Assembly: GCF_051132615.1 (NCBI RefSeq)
Contig: NZ_CP152375.1
Coordinates: 2,790,001 to 2,854,000, forward strand
Direction: 5' to 3'
Origin: G051132615 sp051132615
GTDB lineage: Bacteria > Pseudomonadota > Gammaproteobacteria > Burkholderiales > Neisseriaceae
DNA: 64,000 nt
Made by a program: the position numbers and the translations under genes
The notes under the pieces: generated by a model
Database searches by the model: none
The model's input: the letters and a program-made list of their open reading frames with translations, nothing else
Told to the model about the DNA's origin: nothing
Shown here: in pieces, positions 27,210-36,527 of the stretch
How positions within the stretch are numbered: position 1 is the stretch's first letter
Layout of the letters: every line of letters starts with the position of its first letter

Positions 27210-28427
27210 ATGAGTAAAATCAATATCGAAAAATTATTCCTCATTTTTGGCGCCAATAAAAAGCAGGCGATGAAAATGTTAAAACAAGGAAAAAGCAAAA
27301 AAGAAATTCATACTAAAACGAAGTGTACTGTAGCCGTTAATGATGTCAATTTATCGATTAAAGAAGGCGAAATTTTTGTCATTATGGGGTTATCTGGAAG
27401 TGGTAAGTCTTCATTGTTACGTTGTTTAAATATGTTGAATATACCAACATCAGGTTCTATTCGTATTGATGGTGATGATATTACTCAAATGAATAAAGAA
27501 GCCTTGTTGAATTTGCGTCGACATAAGATCAGCATGGTTTTTCAAAATTTTGGCTTATTGCCGCATCGAACCATTTTAGAAAACGTTGCTTTTGGATTAG
27601 AAATACAAGGAGCTTCTCTTGCGGATAGACACAAAAAGGCAGAAGAAATTATTCAAATAGTTGGTTTAAAGGGATATGAGCATACCTATCCAAATCAATT
27701 AAGTGGTGGTATGCAGCAAAGAGTTGGTATAGCCAGAGCCATTGCCAATGATTCACAGATTTTGTTAATGGACGAAGCATTTAGTGCATTAGATCCTTTG
27801 ATTCGTACACAAATGCAGGACGACTTATTGCAAATTCAGCAAAAATTAAAAAAGACGATTATTTTTATTACACATGATTTAGATGAAGCGCTTAAATTGG
27901 GCAATACAATTGCCATTATGAAAGATGGTGTGGTTGTTCAGCAAGGTACATCAGAAGATATTCTTTTAAATCCAGCAGATGATTATGTCAAAGCGTTTAC
28001 CGAAAGTGTTGATTTAGCCAAAATCATTACAGCCTCTTCTATTATGGAACCATTTAAGGCCAAGGTTCAATTAGGTAAGGATGGCCCTGCAGCAACCATT
28101 CGGCAAATGGAGCGTTTTTACATGAAATTTATGCCTGTTATTGATGAAATGAACGGTTTTAAGGGGTATATACGTGAAAAAGATGTTCGAAAACAGATTG
28201 AGAAAAATCAACATGAAATTCAATCTATTTTAGTTGATGTGCCTAAAGTTTTGGCCGATATGCAAATATCTGATTTATTGCCACTATTTATCAATCAAAA
28301 ATACCCATTGGTTGTGGTCAATCACCATGATCATCCATTAGGGTATATCCGTTACTCTGATGTGGTTGCAATGGTGACTGGATATGATGATGAAGCGGTT
28401 CAAGCAATTATTGAAAATGCAAATTAA
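27210..28427 (+). CDS. proV: ProV-like glycine betaine ABC ATPase
   Basis: A 405-residue ATPase of the quaternary-amine uptake family. A short N-terminal extension (IEKLFLIFGANKKQAMKML) typical of ProV/OpuA precedes Walker A GLSGSGKS (60-67), signature LSGGMQQRVGIARA and Walker B ILLMDEAFSALDP. The last 120 residues form a CBS-domain pair (EPFKAKVQ... to PLGYIRYSDVVAMVTGYDD) that senses ionic strength in OpuA. First gene of proV-W-X, with a 12-base gap to proW. Confidence 0.95.
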   Translation: MSKINIEKLFLIFGANKKQAMKMLKQGKSKKEIHTKTKCTVAVNDVNLSIKEGEIFVIMGLSGSGKSSLLRCLNMLNIPTSGSIRIDGDDITQMNKEALLNLRRHKISMVFQNFGLLPHRTILENVAFGLEIQGASLADRHKKAEEIIQIVGLKGYEHTYPNQLSGGMQQRVGIARAIANDSQILLMDEAFSALDPLIRTQMQDDLLQIQQKLKKTIIFITHDLDEALKLGNTIAIMKDGVVVQQGTSEDILLNPADDYVKAFTESVDLAKIITASSIMEPFKAKVQLGKDGPAATIRQMERFYMKFMPVIDEMNGFKGYIREKDVRKQIEKNQHEIQSILVDVPKVLADMQISDLLPLFINQKYPLVVVNHHDHPLGYIRYSDVVAMVTGYDDEAVQAIIENAN

Positions 28428-28439
28428 AAGTGAGGCACA

Positions 28440-29309
28440 ATGAATAAATTAAATATAGGAACACATGTTGAAAAATTTGTTGAGTGGTTGTCTAAAATAG
28501 GCGAACCCGTATTTCATCAAATGACAAAATTGATTGAATTCTCCGTTGATACACTACAAAGCCTTCTATTAGCTGTTTCACCCTTTCTCATCATTGCCGT
28601 ACTGACCGTTATAATGTTTCTTTTGAAATGTAGGGGAAGTAAATTATCGTTCAATAAAACACGATTAAAAGAAACATTGGGCTTACCTCTTTTTTGTTTA
28701 TTGGGGCTTTTGCTTATTTATTGGATGGGGTTTTGGCAAGAGGCAATCGATACTTTAGTGTTGGTACTGGTTTCTACTGTCATTATTTTAATGATTGGTA
28801 TTCCTCTAGGAATATGGTGCGCCAAGCAGAGTAAAGTAAATTTTATTGTACGACCATTACTTGATTTTATGCAAACCATGCCAGCTTTTGTGTATTTGAT
28901 TCCTGCTATTTTATTTTTCTCTGTTGGTAATGTGCCCGGCGTGATTGCAACCATTATTTTCTCATTGCCTCCTGCTGTCAGAATGACTTCCCTTGGCATC
29001 AAAGAGGTTCCTCCTCAAATAGTTGAAGCATCTGTTGCCTTTGGTTGTACCAGTACACAAACCTTATTTAAGGTACAAATTCCATTAGCCATGCCCACTA
29101 TTTTAGCTGGGGTCAATCAGGTCATTATGTTGGCATTATCTATGGTGGTGATTTCTTCTATGGTCGGCGCGGGAGGATTGGGTGAAAGTGTGTATACCGG
29201 TATTTTACAGGCCAATATCGCTTTAGGTTTTGAAGCTGGGCTATGCGTTGTGATTTTGGCGATTATATTGGATCGGGCCACTCAGTCTTTAGGTAAGAAA
29301 AATAAATAA
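28440..29309 (+). CDS. proW: ProW-like glycine betaine ABC permease
   Basis: A 289-residue inner-membrane permease with about six helices. QTMPAFVYLIPAILFF, FSVGNVPGVIATIIFSLPP and the coupling loop EVPPQIVEASVAFGCTSTQT then QIPLAMPTILAGVNQ are diagnostic of the ProW/OpuAB group. The C-terminal MVGAGGLGESVYTG is also conserved. It lacks the very long N-terminal tail of E. coli ProW. Confidence 0.95.
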   Translation: MNKLNIGTHVEKFVEWLSKIGEPVFHQMTKLIEFSVDTLQSLLLAVSPFLIIAVLTVIMFLLKCRGSKLSFNKTRLKETLGLPLFCLLGLLLIYWMGFWQEAIDTLVLVLVSTVIILMIGIPLGIWCAKQSKVNFIVRPLLDFMQTMPAFVYLIPAILFFSVGNVPGVIATIIFSLPPAVRMTSLGIKEVPPQIVEASVAFGCTSTQTLFKVQIPLAMPTILAGVNQVIMLALSMVVISSMVGAGGLGESVYTGILQANIALGFEAGLCVVILAIILDRATQSLGKKNK

Positions 29310-29328
29310 AAGTATTTATAGGAGCGTT

Positions 29329-30216
29329 ATGTTTATGAAAAAAATAATCAGTATTTTTGTTATGGTTTGTTGTGTTTTTTTAGTGGCATCTTGTTCAGAC
29401 AATGGCTCAACAACTTCAAACACAACAGCAAAAGAGCAAAAGGAAGTCTCCATTTTGTATCCCAGTTGGGCAGAAGGTGTAGCAGTGACTTATTTAAGCA
29501 AAGTTGTGCTGGAAGAGAAGGGCTATAAAGTTGATTTAAAACGTTTGGAGCCAGGTTTGATTTATGCTTCTCTTTCTAAGGGAGATGCAGATGTGTATAT
29601 GGATGCATGGTTACCATATACACATAAAGATTATTGGGATAAATATGGTGCACAGTTGGATGTTATTGGCACCATTTTTGAAAATGGGACAACGGGTTTG
29701 GTTGTGCCAGATTATGTGAACATTGATTCGATTGAACAGTTAAATGCCAATAAAGGACAATTTAACGGTAAAATTTATGGTATTGGTTCAGGTTCAGGTA
29801 TTCATACCAATACATTAGCTGCAATAAAAACGTATCAATTAGATTTCCAACAAGTAACTTCGTCTGAAACGACAATGATCACTGCATTGAAAAAAGCCAT
29901 TTCAAAAAACGAACCTATTGTGATTACTGGCTGGAAACCGCATTTTATGTGGAATGATTATAAGTTAAAAACATTGCAAGACCCTAAAAATGTTTATCCT
30001 ACCGATAAAATAAAAATTGTTGCCAAGAAAGGATTTACACAAGAACAACCTGAGCTGGTTAAGTTTTTTGGTGCTTTTGTTTTAGACGAATCTTTATTGT
30101 ATGAATTAATGGGTGATGTACAAGCAGATCAAAACCCAGAAATAGGCGCAAAAATATTTTATGAAAAACACAAAAGTGAAATAGATAATTGGTTAAAATC
30201 AAGTAGTCAACAGTAA
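29329..30216 (+). CDS. proX: ProX/OpuAC-like betaine-binding lipoprotein
   Basis: A 295-residue substrate-binding lipoprotein. The signal peptide ends in a lipobox LVASC (Cys at about 24), so it is lipid-anchored, unlike soluble E. coli ProX. Aromatic residues that form the quaternary-ammonium cage are visible in LYPSWAEG, YMDAWLPYTHKDYWD and GWKPHFMW. ATG 29329 has AGGAG five bases upstream; a second ATG two codons on is possible. It ends the operon before a strong terminator. The substrate is probably glycine betaine or a related compound. Confidence 0.93.
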   Translation: MFMKKIISIFVMVCCVFLVASCSDNGSTTSNTTAKEQKEVSILYPSWAEGVAVTYLSKVVLEEKGYKVDLKRLEPGLIYASLSKGDADVYMDAWLPYTHKDYWDKYGAQLDVIGTIFENGTTGLVVPDYVNIDSIEQLNANKGQFNGKIYGIGSGSGIHTNTLAAIKTYQLDFQQVTSSETTMITALKKAISKNEPIVITGWKPHFMWNDYKLKTLQDPKNVYPTDKIKIVAKKGFTQEQPELVKFFGAFVLDESLLYELMGDVQADQNPEIGAKIFYEKHKSEIDNWLKSSSQQ

Positions 30217-30246
30217 ACAGATACTGAATTGTATTTTGAGCGTGAT

Positions 30247-30276
30247 AAGAACGGCTGTTTTAGCCGTTCTTTTTTT
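30247..30276 (+). terminator. Terminator of the proVWX operon
   Basis: AAGAACGGCT and AGCCGTTCTT form a perfect ten-base stem around GTTTT-type loop bases, followed by seven T residues. Confidence 0.95.
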
Positions 30277-30440
30277 ATCATATTTGTTATTTTGATTCAT
30301 TAATGTTTTTGTTCTATAAAAACTATTTATATTTCCGTATATTTGAAATATTATTCTTTGCTGCCCATGAAGTTGATGAAAATCAAACTTTGTATTCCTG
30401 AAATGTGAAAAAATCTATATACGAAAATTCCGTTAAGATA

Positions 30441-30500
30441 TTTGTTGAAAACAGGTTATTAATAGTTTGTTGAAATGTCTTTAATATCATGTGATCACAT
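30441..30500 (+). promoter_or_regulatory. Upstream control region of the pdu operon
   Basis: TTTGTTGAAA occurs at 30441-30450 and again at 30466-30475, a 25-base spacing like the half-sites of an AraC-type regulator. The same 10-mer occurs at 39463-39472 beside the AraC/GlxA regulator gene. The perfect palindrome ATGTGATCACAT lies at 30489-30500, 20 bases before pduB. It lacks the six-base spacer of a CRP site. Confidence 0.45.
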
Positions 30501-30520
30501 ACTACATAAGGGTGGACAGC

Positions 30521-31321
30521 ATGCAAGAAAATCTCATCAATCAAGTAATGGCAGAAGTAACCAGGCGAATTCAGGAAAGCAATAAAACATCTGATGATAC
30601 GGCTAAAAATGCACCAAATGCTCAAGCTGCATTGGCTATGCCAGAATTCGTTGGCACAGCAATTGGGCACACAATTGGTTTGGTCATTCCAAATGTCGAC
30701 TCTTCTTTACATTCTTTTATGAAATTGGATAAGCGTTATCGCGCTTTAGGTATTCTCGGTGCACGTACTGGTGCTGGCCCACAAATTTTAGCCGCAGACG
30801 AGGCGGTTAAGGCATGTAATGTAGATGTGTTGTCTATTGAGTTGCCAAGAGATACAGAAGGTGGTGCAGGTCATGGTTCTTTAATTATTTTTGGCTCAGA
30901 TGATGTAGCCGATGCGCATCGTGCAGTTGAAGTCGCTTTAGCTGAAATAGACCGCACCATGGGAGACGTGTATGGTAATGAGGCAGGACATTTAGAGTTT
31001 CAATATACTGCTCGCGCCAGCCATGCATGCAATAAAGCATTTAATGCGCCAATTAATAAAGCATTCGGTTTGATTGTTGGTGGTCCAGCTGCAATTGGTG
31101 TGGTCATGGCCGATACAGCAATTAAAGCCGCTCAAGTTGATGTCGTTGGGTATGGTTCACCAGGCAATGGTGGCACAAGTTTTAGTAATGAGGCCATTTT
31201 AATGATTTCTGGTGATTCGGGTGCGGTGCGTCAAGCGGTGATTTCTGCTAGGGAAGTTGGGTTGAAATTATTGGGTGCGATGGGTAGTGAGCCTAAATCT
31301 ACTACGACACCTTATATTTAA
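30521..31321 (+). CDS. pduB: PduB-like microcompartment shell protein (tandem BMC)
   Basis: A 266-residue BMC-T shell protein. After an N-terminal extension (MQENLINQVMAEVTRRIQ, then a polar linker) come two BMC domains: EFVGTAIGHTIGLVI with LGILGARTGAGPQILAADEA, and NKAFGLIVGGPAAIGVVMAD with SGDSGAVRQAVISAREVG, ending SEPKSTTTPYI. In Salmonella, PduB trimers line the shell and the N-terminal extension links it to the enzymes. The frame opens at 30491, but ATG 30521 with AAGGGTGGA is the true start. It is the only shell gene in the window. Confidence 0.95.
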   Translation: MQENLINQVMAEVTRRIQESNKTSDDTAKNAPNAQAALAMPEFVGTAIGHTIGLVIPNVDSSLHSFMKLDKRYRALGILGARTGAGPQILAADEAVKACNVDVLSIELPRDTEGGAGHGSLIIFGSDDVADAHRAVEVALAEIDRTMGDVYGNEAGHLEFQYTARASHACNKAFNAPINKAFGLIVGGPAAIGVVMADTAIKAAQVDVVGYGSPGNGGTSFSNEAILMISGDSGAVRQAVISAREVGLKLLGAMGSEPKSTTTPYI

Positions 31322-31343
31322 CCTTTCCTGACAGGAGAATAAT

Positions 31344-33008
31344 ATGAAATCCAAACGTTTTGAGGTTCTTGCCAATCGCCCAGTTAATCAGGATGGTTTT
31401 GTTAAAGAGTGGCCAGAAGTTGGCTTTATTGCCATGAATGGCCCAAACGATCCTAAACCCAGTATTCGTATTGAAAATGGAAAAGTAGTTGAATTAGACG
31501 GCAAACGTCGTGAAGAGTTTGACTTTAATGATCGCTTTATTGCTGATTATGCGATTAATTTATCCCGCTCTGAAGAAGCAATGGCGATACCTTCACAAAA
31601 ATTTGCTGCCATGCTTTGTGATGTCAATATTCCTCGTAAGGATTTGGTGCCGCTGACTACAGCAATGACACCAGCCAAAATTTGTGAAGTATTGGGTTTT
31701 ATGAATGTGGTTGAAATGATGATGGCCATGCAAAAAATGCGCGCTCGTAAAACCCCATCTAATCAATGTCATGTCACTAATATTAAAGATAATCCAGTAC
31801 AAATTGCGGCTGATGCAGCAGAAGCGGCACTTCGTGGGTTTGACGAGCAAGAAACAACAGTCGGAATTGTTCGCTATGCACCATTTAATGCATTATCTTT
31901 ATTAGTGGGTTCTCAAACTGGTCGTGGTGGTATTTTGACCCAGTGTTCTGTAGAAGAAGCAACAGAATTAATGTTAGGGATGCGTGGCTTAACTGCTTAT
32001 GCAGAAACGGTGTCTGTTTACGGTACAGAGCAAGTGTTTGTTGATGGTGATGATACGCCTTGGTCTAAATCATTTTTAGCATCTGCTTATGCTTCTCGTG
32101 GTTTAAAAATGCGTTTTACTTCGGGTACAGGCTCAGAAGTACAAATGGGGTATGCGGAAGGTAAATCCATGTTGTATCTGGAAGCTCGTTGTATCTTTAT
32201 TACTAAAGGTGCAGGGGTGCAAGGCCTACAAAATGGTTCAATCAGTTGTATCGGGGTGCCTGGTGCAGTGCCTTCAGGCATTCGTGCAGTGTTGGCGGAA
32301 AACCTTATTACCACTATGCTGGATTTAGAGGTTGCCTCTGGTAATGACCAAACCTTCTCTCACTCTGATATGCGCCGTACAGCAAGAGCATTAATGCAAA
32401 TTTTACCAGGAACAGATTTTATTTTCTCAGGTTATAGTGCCACACCAAACTACGACAATATGTTTGCTGGTTCAAACTTTGATGCAGAAGATTTTGATGA
32501 TTACAACATCATTCAACGTGACTTAAAAGTCGATGGGGGTTTACGCCCAGTAGCAGAAGAAGATGTGATCAAAATTCGCAATAAAGCAGCCCGTGTATTG
32601 CAAGGCGTGTTCAAACAACTTGGTTTGCCAGAAATTACTGATGCAGAAGTTGAAGCTGCAACCTATGCCCATGGCAGTAAAGACATGCCAGAGCGTAATG
32701 TTGTAGAGGACTTAAAATCAGCAGAAGATATGTTAAAACGTGGTGTAACAGGGGTAGATGTTGTAAAAGCTTTGGTTCAAGCAGGTTTTAACGATATTGC
32801 TGATAGAGTATTTAATTTGCTCAAACAACGCGTGTCTGGCGATTACTTGCATACTTCTGCCATTATTGTTGATGGTTTCCATGTGAAAAGTGCTGTAAAT
32901 GATCTGAATGATTATCAAGGCCCCGGTACTGGTTACATCATGAGTGATGAGCGCTGGGAGGAAATCAAAAATATTTCTAATGCCCGTGGTCCAGAAGACT
33001 TTGAATAA
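31344..33008 (+). CDS. pduC: Propanediol (diol) dehydratase large subunit
   Basis: A 554-residue subunit, exactly the length of Salmonella PduC. It forms the barrel where adenosylcobalamin generates the radical that dehydrates 1,2-propanediol to propionaldehyde or glycerol to 3-hydroxypropionaldehyde. KRFEVLANRPVNQDGFVKEW opens the protein, and GSQTGRGGILTQCSVEEATEL and MGYAEGKSMLYLEARC are within the active-site region. The subunit sizes fit diol better than glycerol dehydratase. AGGAG precedes the ATG. Confidence 0.97.
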   Translation: MKSKRFEVLANRPVNQDGFVKEWPEVGFIAMNGPNDPKPSIRIENGKVVELDGKRREEFDFNDRFIADYAINLSRSEEAMAIPSQKFAAMLCDVNIPRKDLVPLTTAMTPAKICEVLGFMNVVEMMMAMQKMRARKTPSNQCHVTNIKDNPVQIAADAAEAALRGFDEQETTVGIVRYAPFNALSLLVGSQTGRGGILTQCSVEEATELMLGMRGLTAYAETVSVYGTEQVFVDGDDTPWSKSFLASAYASRGLKMRFTSGTGSEVQMGYAEGKSMLYLEARCIFITKGAGVQGLQNGSISCIGVPGAVPSGIRAVLAENLITTMLDLEVASGNDQTFSHSDMRRTARALMQILPGTDFIFSGYSATPNYDNMFAGSNFDAEDFDDYNIIQRDLKVDGGLRPVAEEDVIKIRNKAARVLQGVFKQLGLPEITDAEVEAATYAHGSKDMPERNVVEDLKSAEDMLKRGVTGVDVVKALVQAGFNDIADRVFNLLKQRVSGDYLHTSAIIVDGFHVKSAVNDLNDYQGPGTGYIMSDERWEEIKNISNARGPEDFE

Positions 33009-33029
33009 AGATCAAAAAAGGATAGAACG

Positions 33030-33695
33030 ATGCAAGTAAATGAAAATGAATTACGCCAAATCATAGATGGTGTATTAAAAAGCTTGACTGGCCAAGATGT
33101 TCCTCTCCAAGGTTCAACTGCACAAAAAACGACATCTGCTGCAAACTGTCAAGGTAAGATGAGAGAGATGGGGGATGCTCAGGTAGGTAAACAAAGCGAT
33201 GAAGTCGTTTTGGCTGTTTCTCCTGCTTTTATGATGAGCCAAACCAAAACCATTTTGGGTATTCCTCATGATCAGGTTATTCGCCAGATTGTCGCAGGTA
33301 TTGAAGAGGAAGGTGTTAAAGCACGTATTGTGAAAGTGTATAAAACTTCCGATGTGTCTTTTATTGCTCATGAAGCCGCTAAATTAAGTGGTTCTGGTGT
33401 GGGCATTGGTATTCAGTCAAAAGGCACTGCGGTTATTCATCAGAAAGATTTATTTCCTTTGAGTAACTTAGAGTTATTTCCGCAAGCACCTTTAATTGAT
33501 TTAGAGACTTATCGTGCCATTGGCAAAAATGCGGCTAAATATGCAAAAGGCGAGGCACCTAATCCTGTACCTGTTCGTAATGACCAAATGGCTCGTCCAA
33601 AATATCAGGCAACAGCAGCCTTATTGCATATTAAAGAAACTGAGCATGTTGATCGTCATAAAAAATCTCAGCTTGTTGAGTTTTCACAAAATTAA
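33030..33695 (+). CDS. pduD: Diol dehydratase medium subunit
   Basis: A 221-residue subunit that binds the cobalamin with PduC. The first 20 residues (VNENELRQIIDGVLKSLTG) form an amphipathic helix of the type that targets PduD into microcompartments, followed by a low-complexity linker. The folded part starts near EVVLAVSPAFMMSQTKTILG and includes VIHQKDLFPLSNLELFPQAP. Length is close to PduD (224) and longer than non-encapsulated glycerol dehydratase medium subunits. The extended N-terminus argues that this enzyme is, or recently was, encapsulated. Confidence 0.96.
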   Translation: MQVNENELRQIIDGVLKSLTGQDVPLQGSTAQKTTSAANCQGKMREMGDAQVGKQSDEVVLAVSPAFMMSQTKTILGIPHDQVIRQIVAGIEEEGVKARIVKVYKTSDVSFIAHEAAKLSGSGVGIGIQSKGTAVIHQKDLFPLSNLELFPQAPLIDLETYRAIGKNAAKYAKGEAPNPVPVRNDQMARPKYQATAALLHIKETEHVDRHKKSQLVEFSQN

Positions 33696-33713
33696 TCAGG
33701 AGGAAGTCATACC

Positions 33714-34232
33714 ATGAGTCAAGAAATAGATATTCAAAAAGTGATACAGGGTGTTCTTTCTGCTTTGAATAACCCAATGGCGGCAAATAATGCTGCCTCT
33801 GGCAGCACTAATGGTGGCAAATTAACTGTACAAGATTATCCGCTTGCCGAAAAAAGACCTGATCTTGTTCGTACACCAACAGGTAAAGCACTGGATGAGC
33901 TGACATTGGAAAAACTGTGCAAAGGTGAAGTAACTGGAGAAGACATGCGTATTGCTCCACAAACTTTAGAAATGCAGGCTCAAATCAGTGAGGCAGCAGG
34001 TCGTGCACCTTTGGCTCGTAATATGCGTAGAGCAGCAGAACTTATCGCTATTCCAGATGAGCGTGTTTTGGAAATTTATAATGCATTACGCCCAAATCGT
34101 TCAACTAAAGAAGAGCTTTTGGCGATTGCTGATGAGCTTGAGAATAAATACAATGCAAAAATTAATGCAGGTTTTGTTAGAGAAGCTGCAGAAGTCTATG
34201 CAACACGCGATATGCTACGTAAAAACAACTAA
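33714..34232 (+). CDS. pduE: Diol dehydratase small subunit
   Basis: A 172-residue subunit. IDIQKVIQGVLSALNNPM at the N-terminus resembles an encapsulation helix; the fold then contains DYPLAEKRPDLVRTPTGKAL, APQTLEMQAQISEAAGRAPL and IPDERVLEIYNALRPNRST, all conserved in PduE. AGGAGG precedes the ATG. It completes the heterotrimeric half of the dehydratase. The 78-base gap to the next gene is the largest in the operon. Confidence 0.96.
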   Translation: MSQEIDIQKVIQGVLSALNNPMAANNAASGSTNGGKLTVQDYPLAEKRPDLVRTPTGKALDELTLEKLCKGEVTGEDMRIAPQTLEMQAQISEAAGRAPLARNMRRAAELIAIPDERVLEIYNALRPNRSTKEELLAIADELENKYNAKINAGFVREAAEVYATRDMLRKNN

Positions 34233-34310
34233 ATGTTGGTAATACAATAGGGCATATTGCTTTGCTTGATCGGTAATATGCCTATTTGATCATAAAATTG
34301 GGTAGAACAT

Positions 34311-36137
34311 ATGAAGTTATTCGCTGGGATTGATATTGGTAATGCCACAACAGAAACTGCTATTGCGCAGTTAAACAGCGATGGCTCTATGACAATTGTT
34401 TCTGATGGGCTTGTTAAAACCACTGGCGTTAAAGGAACAAGCCAAAATATTCATGGCATTTTTGGTTCCTTAAAAAATGCCCTTGATAAAATCGGTGCAT
34501 CATATGCTGATTTAGCATCTATTGCCATTAATGAAGCGGCGCCTGTTATTGGCGATGTGGCAATGGAAACCATTACTGAAACCATTATTACCGAATCAAC
34601 CATGATTGGCCATAATCCAGAAACCCCTGGTGGTTTGGGTTTAGGGATTGGTCAAACCATAGCTTTTGAACAATTGGGCCAAGCTAGGCCAAATACCCCT
34701 TATATTGTCGTTGTGCCTAAAGACCATGATTTTGCTGATATTGCGCAAAGGATAAATCAAGCGTTTGAACGTTTAGTTGATATTCAAGCGGCTATTTTGC
34801 AGCAAGATGATGGAGTGTTGGTGTGTAATCGATTAAATAAGATTATCCCAATTGTTGATGAAGTTAAATTAATTGAAAAAGTACCTTTAGGCGTGCGTTG
34901 TGCTGTAGAAGTAGCCGCTCCTGGTAAAGTCGTGGAAAGTTTGTCTAATCCATATGGGGTTGCCACCGCATTTGAATTAAGCGCTGAAGAAACCAAAATG
35001 ATTGTACCCATTGCCCGAGCTTTAATTGGTACACGCTCTGCTGTTGTATTAAAAACCTTGGCAGGAGATGTTAAAGAAAGAGTGATTCCCGCAGGGGAAA
35101 TTACTTTCTTGGGTGGTAAACATACTCGTAGCGTCAATGTAGATGCGGGTGCTCAAAGTATTATGCAGGTACTTGAGTCGTGTAAGCCTTTATGTGATAT
35201 TCGAGGGGAACCAGGTACGCATGCAGGAGGGATGCTGGAGAGGGTGCGGCAAGTGATGGCTGATTTAACCAATGCGCACCCTAAAGATATTTATATCCAT
35301 GATTTACTGGCAGTAGATACATTTATCCCACAACATGTTAAAGGTGGTTTAGCTGGTGAATTTTCAATGGAAAATGCAGTCGGTATTGCTGCTATGGTAC
35401 AAGCTGACAGATTACAAATGCAAAAAATTGCACAAGAGCTTTCAGAACAGTTAAATGTACCTGTTCAAGTCGGTGGGGTTGAGGCGGATATGGCCATTAA
35501 AGGTGCTTTAACCACACCAGGCACAAAAATACCTGTTGCCATTATTGATATGGGGGCAGGTTCCACCGATTCGTCTATCATGGACAGTCATAAAAATGTG
35601 CACTCTGTTCATTTAGCTGGCGCTGGCAATATGGTGACCATGATCATCAATACTGAGTTGGGGTTGGAGAACAATGTATTGGCTGAAGAAATTAAAAAAT
35701 ACCCTTTAGCCAAAGTAGAAAGTTTGTTTCATATACGACATGAAGATGGTACCGTACAATTTTTTAATCAACCTTTGTCACCAGAAGTATTTGCTAGAGT
35801 GGTGATTTTGCGTGAAGATGATATGGCGCCTATTCCAACCAAACATTCTTTAGAGCAAATACGGCGTGTGCGTATTGAAGCAAAACGTAAAGTTTTTGTG
35901 GTGAATACTTTACGTGCTTTACGTGAAGTAAGCCCTACAGGTGAAATAAGAGACATTGATCATGTTGTTTTGGTGGGTGGTTCTGCCTTGGATTTTGAAG
36001 TCCCACAACTGGTTACTGATGCTTTATCTCAATATGGCGTGGTTGCTGGTAGAGGTAATATACGCGGTGTTTTAGGGCCGCGTAATGCTGTGGCAACAGG
36101 ACTTGTATTAAGTGCGAATAAAGAAGATCGCTTATGA
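34311..36137 (+). CDS. pduG: Diol dehydratase reactivase large subunit (DdrA/PduG)
   Basis: A 608-residue ATP-dependent chaperone that swaps inactivated cobalamin out of the dehydratase. The ASKHA-like nucleotide site opens with FAGIDIGNATTETAIA, and the second phosphate loop is IDMGAGSTDSSIMD; RVRIEAKRKVFVVNTLRALR and VVLVGGSALDFEVP follow. The size matches PduG (610). It overlaps pduH by four bases. Its presence shows the dehydratase is expected to suffer suicide inactivation and to be maintained. Confidence 0.96.
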   Translation: MKLFAGIDIGNATTETAIAQLNSDGSMTIVSDGLVKTTGVKGTSQNIHGIFGSLKNALDKIGASYADLASIAINEAAPVIGDVAMETITETIITESTMIGHNPETPGGLGLGIGQTIAFEQLGQARPNTPYIVVVPKDHDFADIAQRINQAFERLVDIQAAILQQDDGVLVCNRLNKIIPIVDEVKLIEKVPLGVRCAVEVAAPGKVVESLSNPYGVATAFELSAEETKMIVPIARALIGTRSAVVLKTLAGDVKERVIPAGEITFLGGKHTRSVNVDAGAQSIMQVLESCKPLCDIRGEPGTHAGGMLERVRQVMADLTNAHPKDIYIHDLLAVDTFIPQHVKGGLAGEFSMENAVGIAAMVQADRLQMQKIAQELSEQLNVPVQVGGVEADMAIKGALTTPGTKIPVAIIDMGAGSTDSSIMDSHKNVHSVHLAGAGNMVTMIINTELGLENNVLAEEIKKYPLAKVESLFHIRHEDGTVQFFNQPLSPEVFARVVILREDDMAPIPTKHSLEQIRRVRIEAKRKVFVVNTLRALREVSPTGEIRDIDHVVLVGGSALDFEVPQLVTDALSQYGVVAGRGNIRGVLGPRNAVATGLVLSANKEDRL

Positions 36138-36493
36138 TGCCTGTATACAAGAAACCACAGATTGAAGTATTTATTGCACATGCTGACAATGCAGAGCAAA
36201 TTAAAAAAGCGCTTGCAGAAGGTATGGAAGAAGAAGGTGTTCCTTACCATTTTTGTGCACAAAATGAACCATTAAATGCAGTTGATTTAGCCAGATTGGC
36301 TGCTCAAGAGTCACCGTTACAAGTAGGTGTTGGTGTGGACAAACAAGGCTCTATTGCGATTCATCATCAAAAATTACCTGATGATCGGCCTTTGTTTTTA
36401 GTTCATTTACCATATCCTAATACTCAAATGCGTAAGTTAGGAAACCATGCAGCAAGGCTTGTTAAAGGTTTACCTTTTGATTTAACCGAATAA
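36134..36493 (+). CDS. pduH: Diol dehydratase reactivase small subunit (DdrB/PduH)
   Basis: A 119-residue partner of PduG. KPQIEVFIAHADNAEQIKKA, EEEGVPYHFCA, LAAQESPLQVGVGVDKQGSI and the ending KLGNHAARLVKGLPFDL match the DdrB/PduH family. The ATG is within the pduG stop (ATGA), giving translational coupling for a fixed ratio of the two subunits. Confidence 0.93.
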   Translation: MMPVYKKPQIEVFIAHADNAEQIKKALAEGMEEEGVPYHFCAQNEPLNAVDLARLAAQESPLQVGVGVDKQGSIAIHHQKLPDDRPLFLVHLPYPNTQMRKLGNHAARLVKGLPFDLTE

Positions 36494-36527
36494 GGCTTTA
36501 AAGCCATAGAAAAATAACGGAGCAGTT

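Noticed and set aside
30489..30500. ATGTGATCACAT as a CRP site before pduB
   Set aside because: CRP needs TGTGA and TCACA separated by six bases; here the half-sites overlap. It is kept only as an unexplained palindrome.
34784..35137. Antisense ORF of 117 codons inside pduG
   Set aside because: It mirrors conserved coding sequence of the reactivase and has no start signals of its own.
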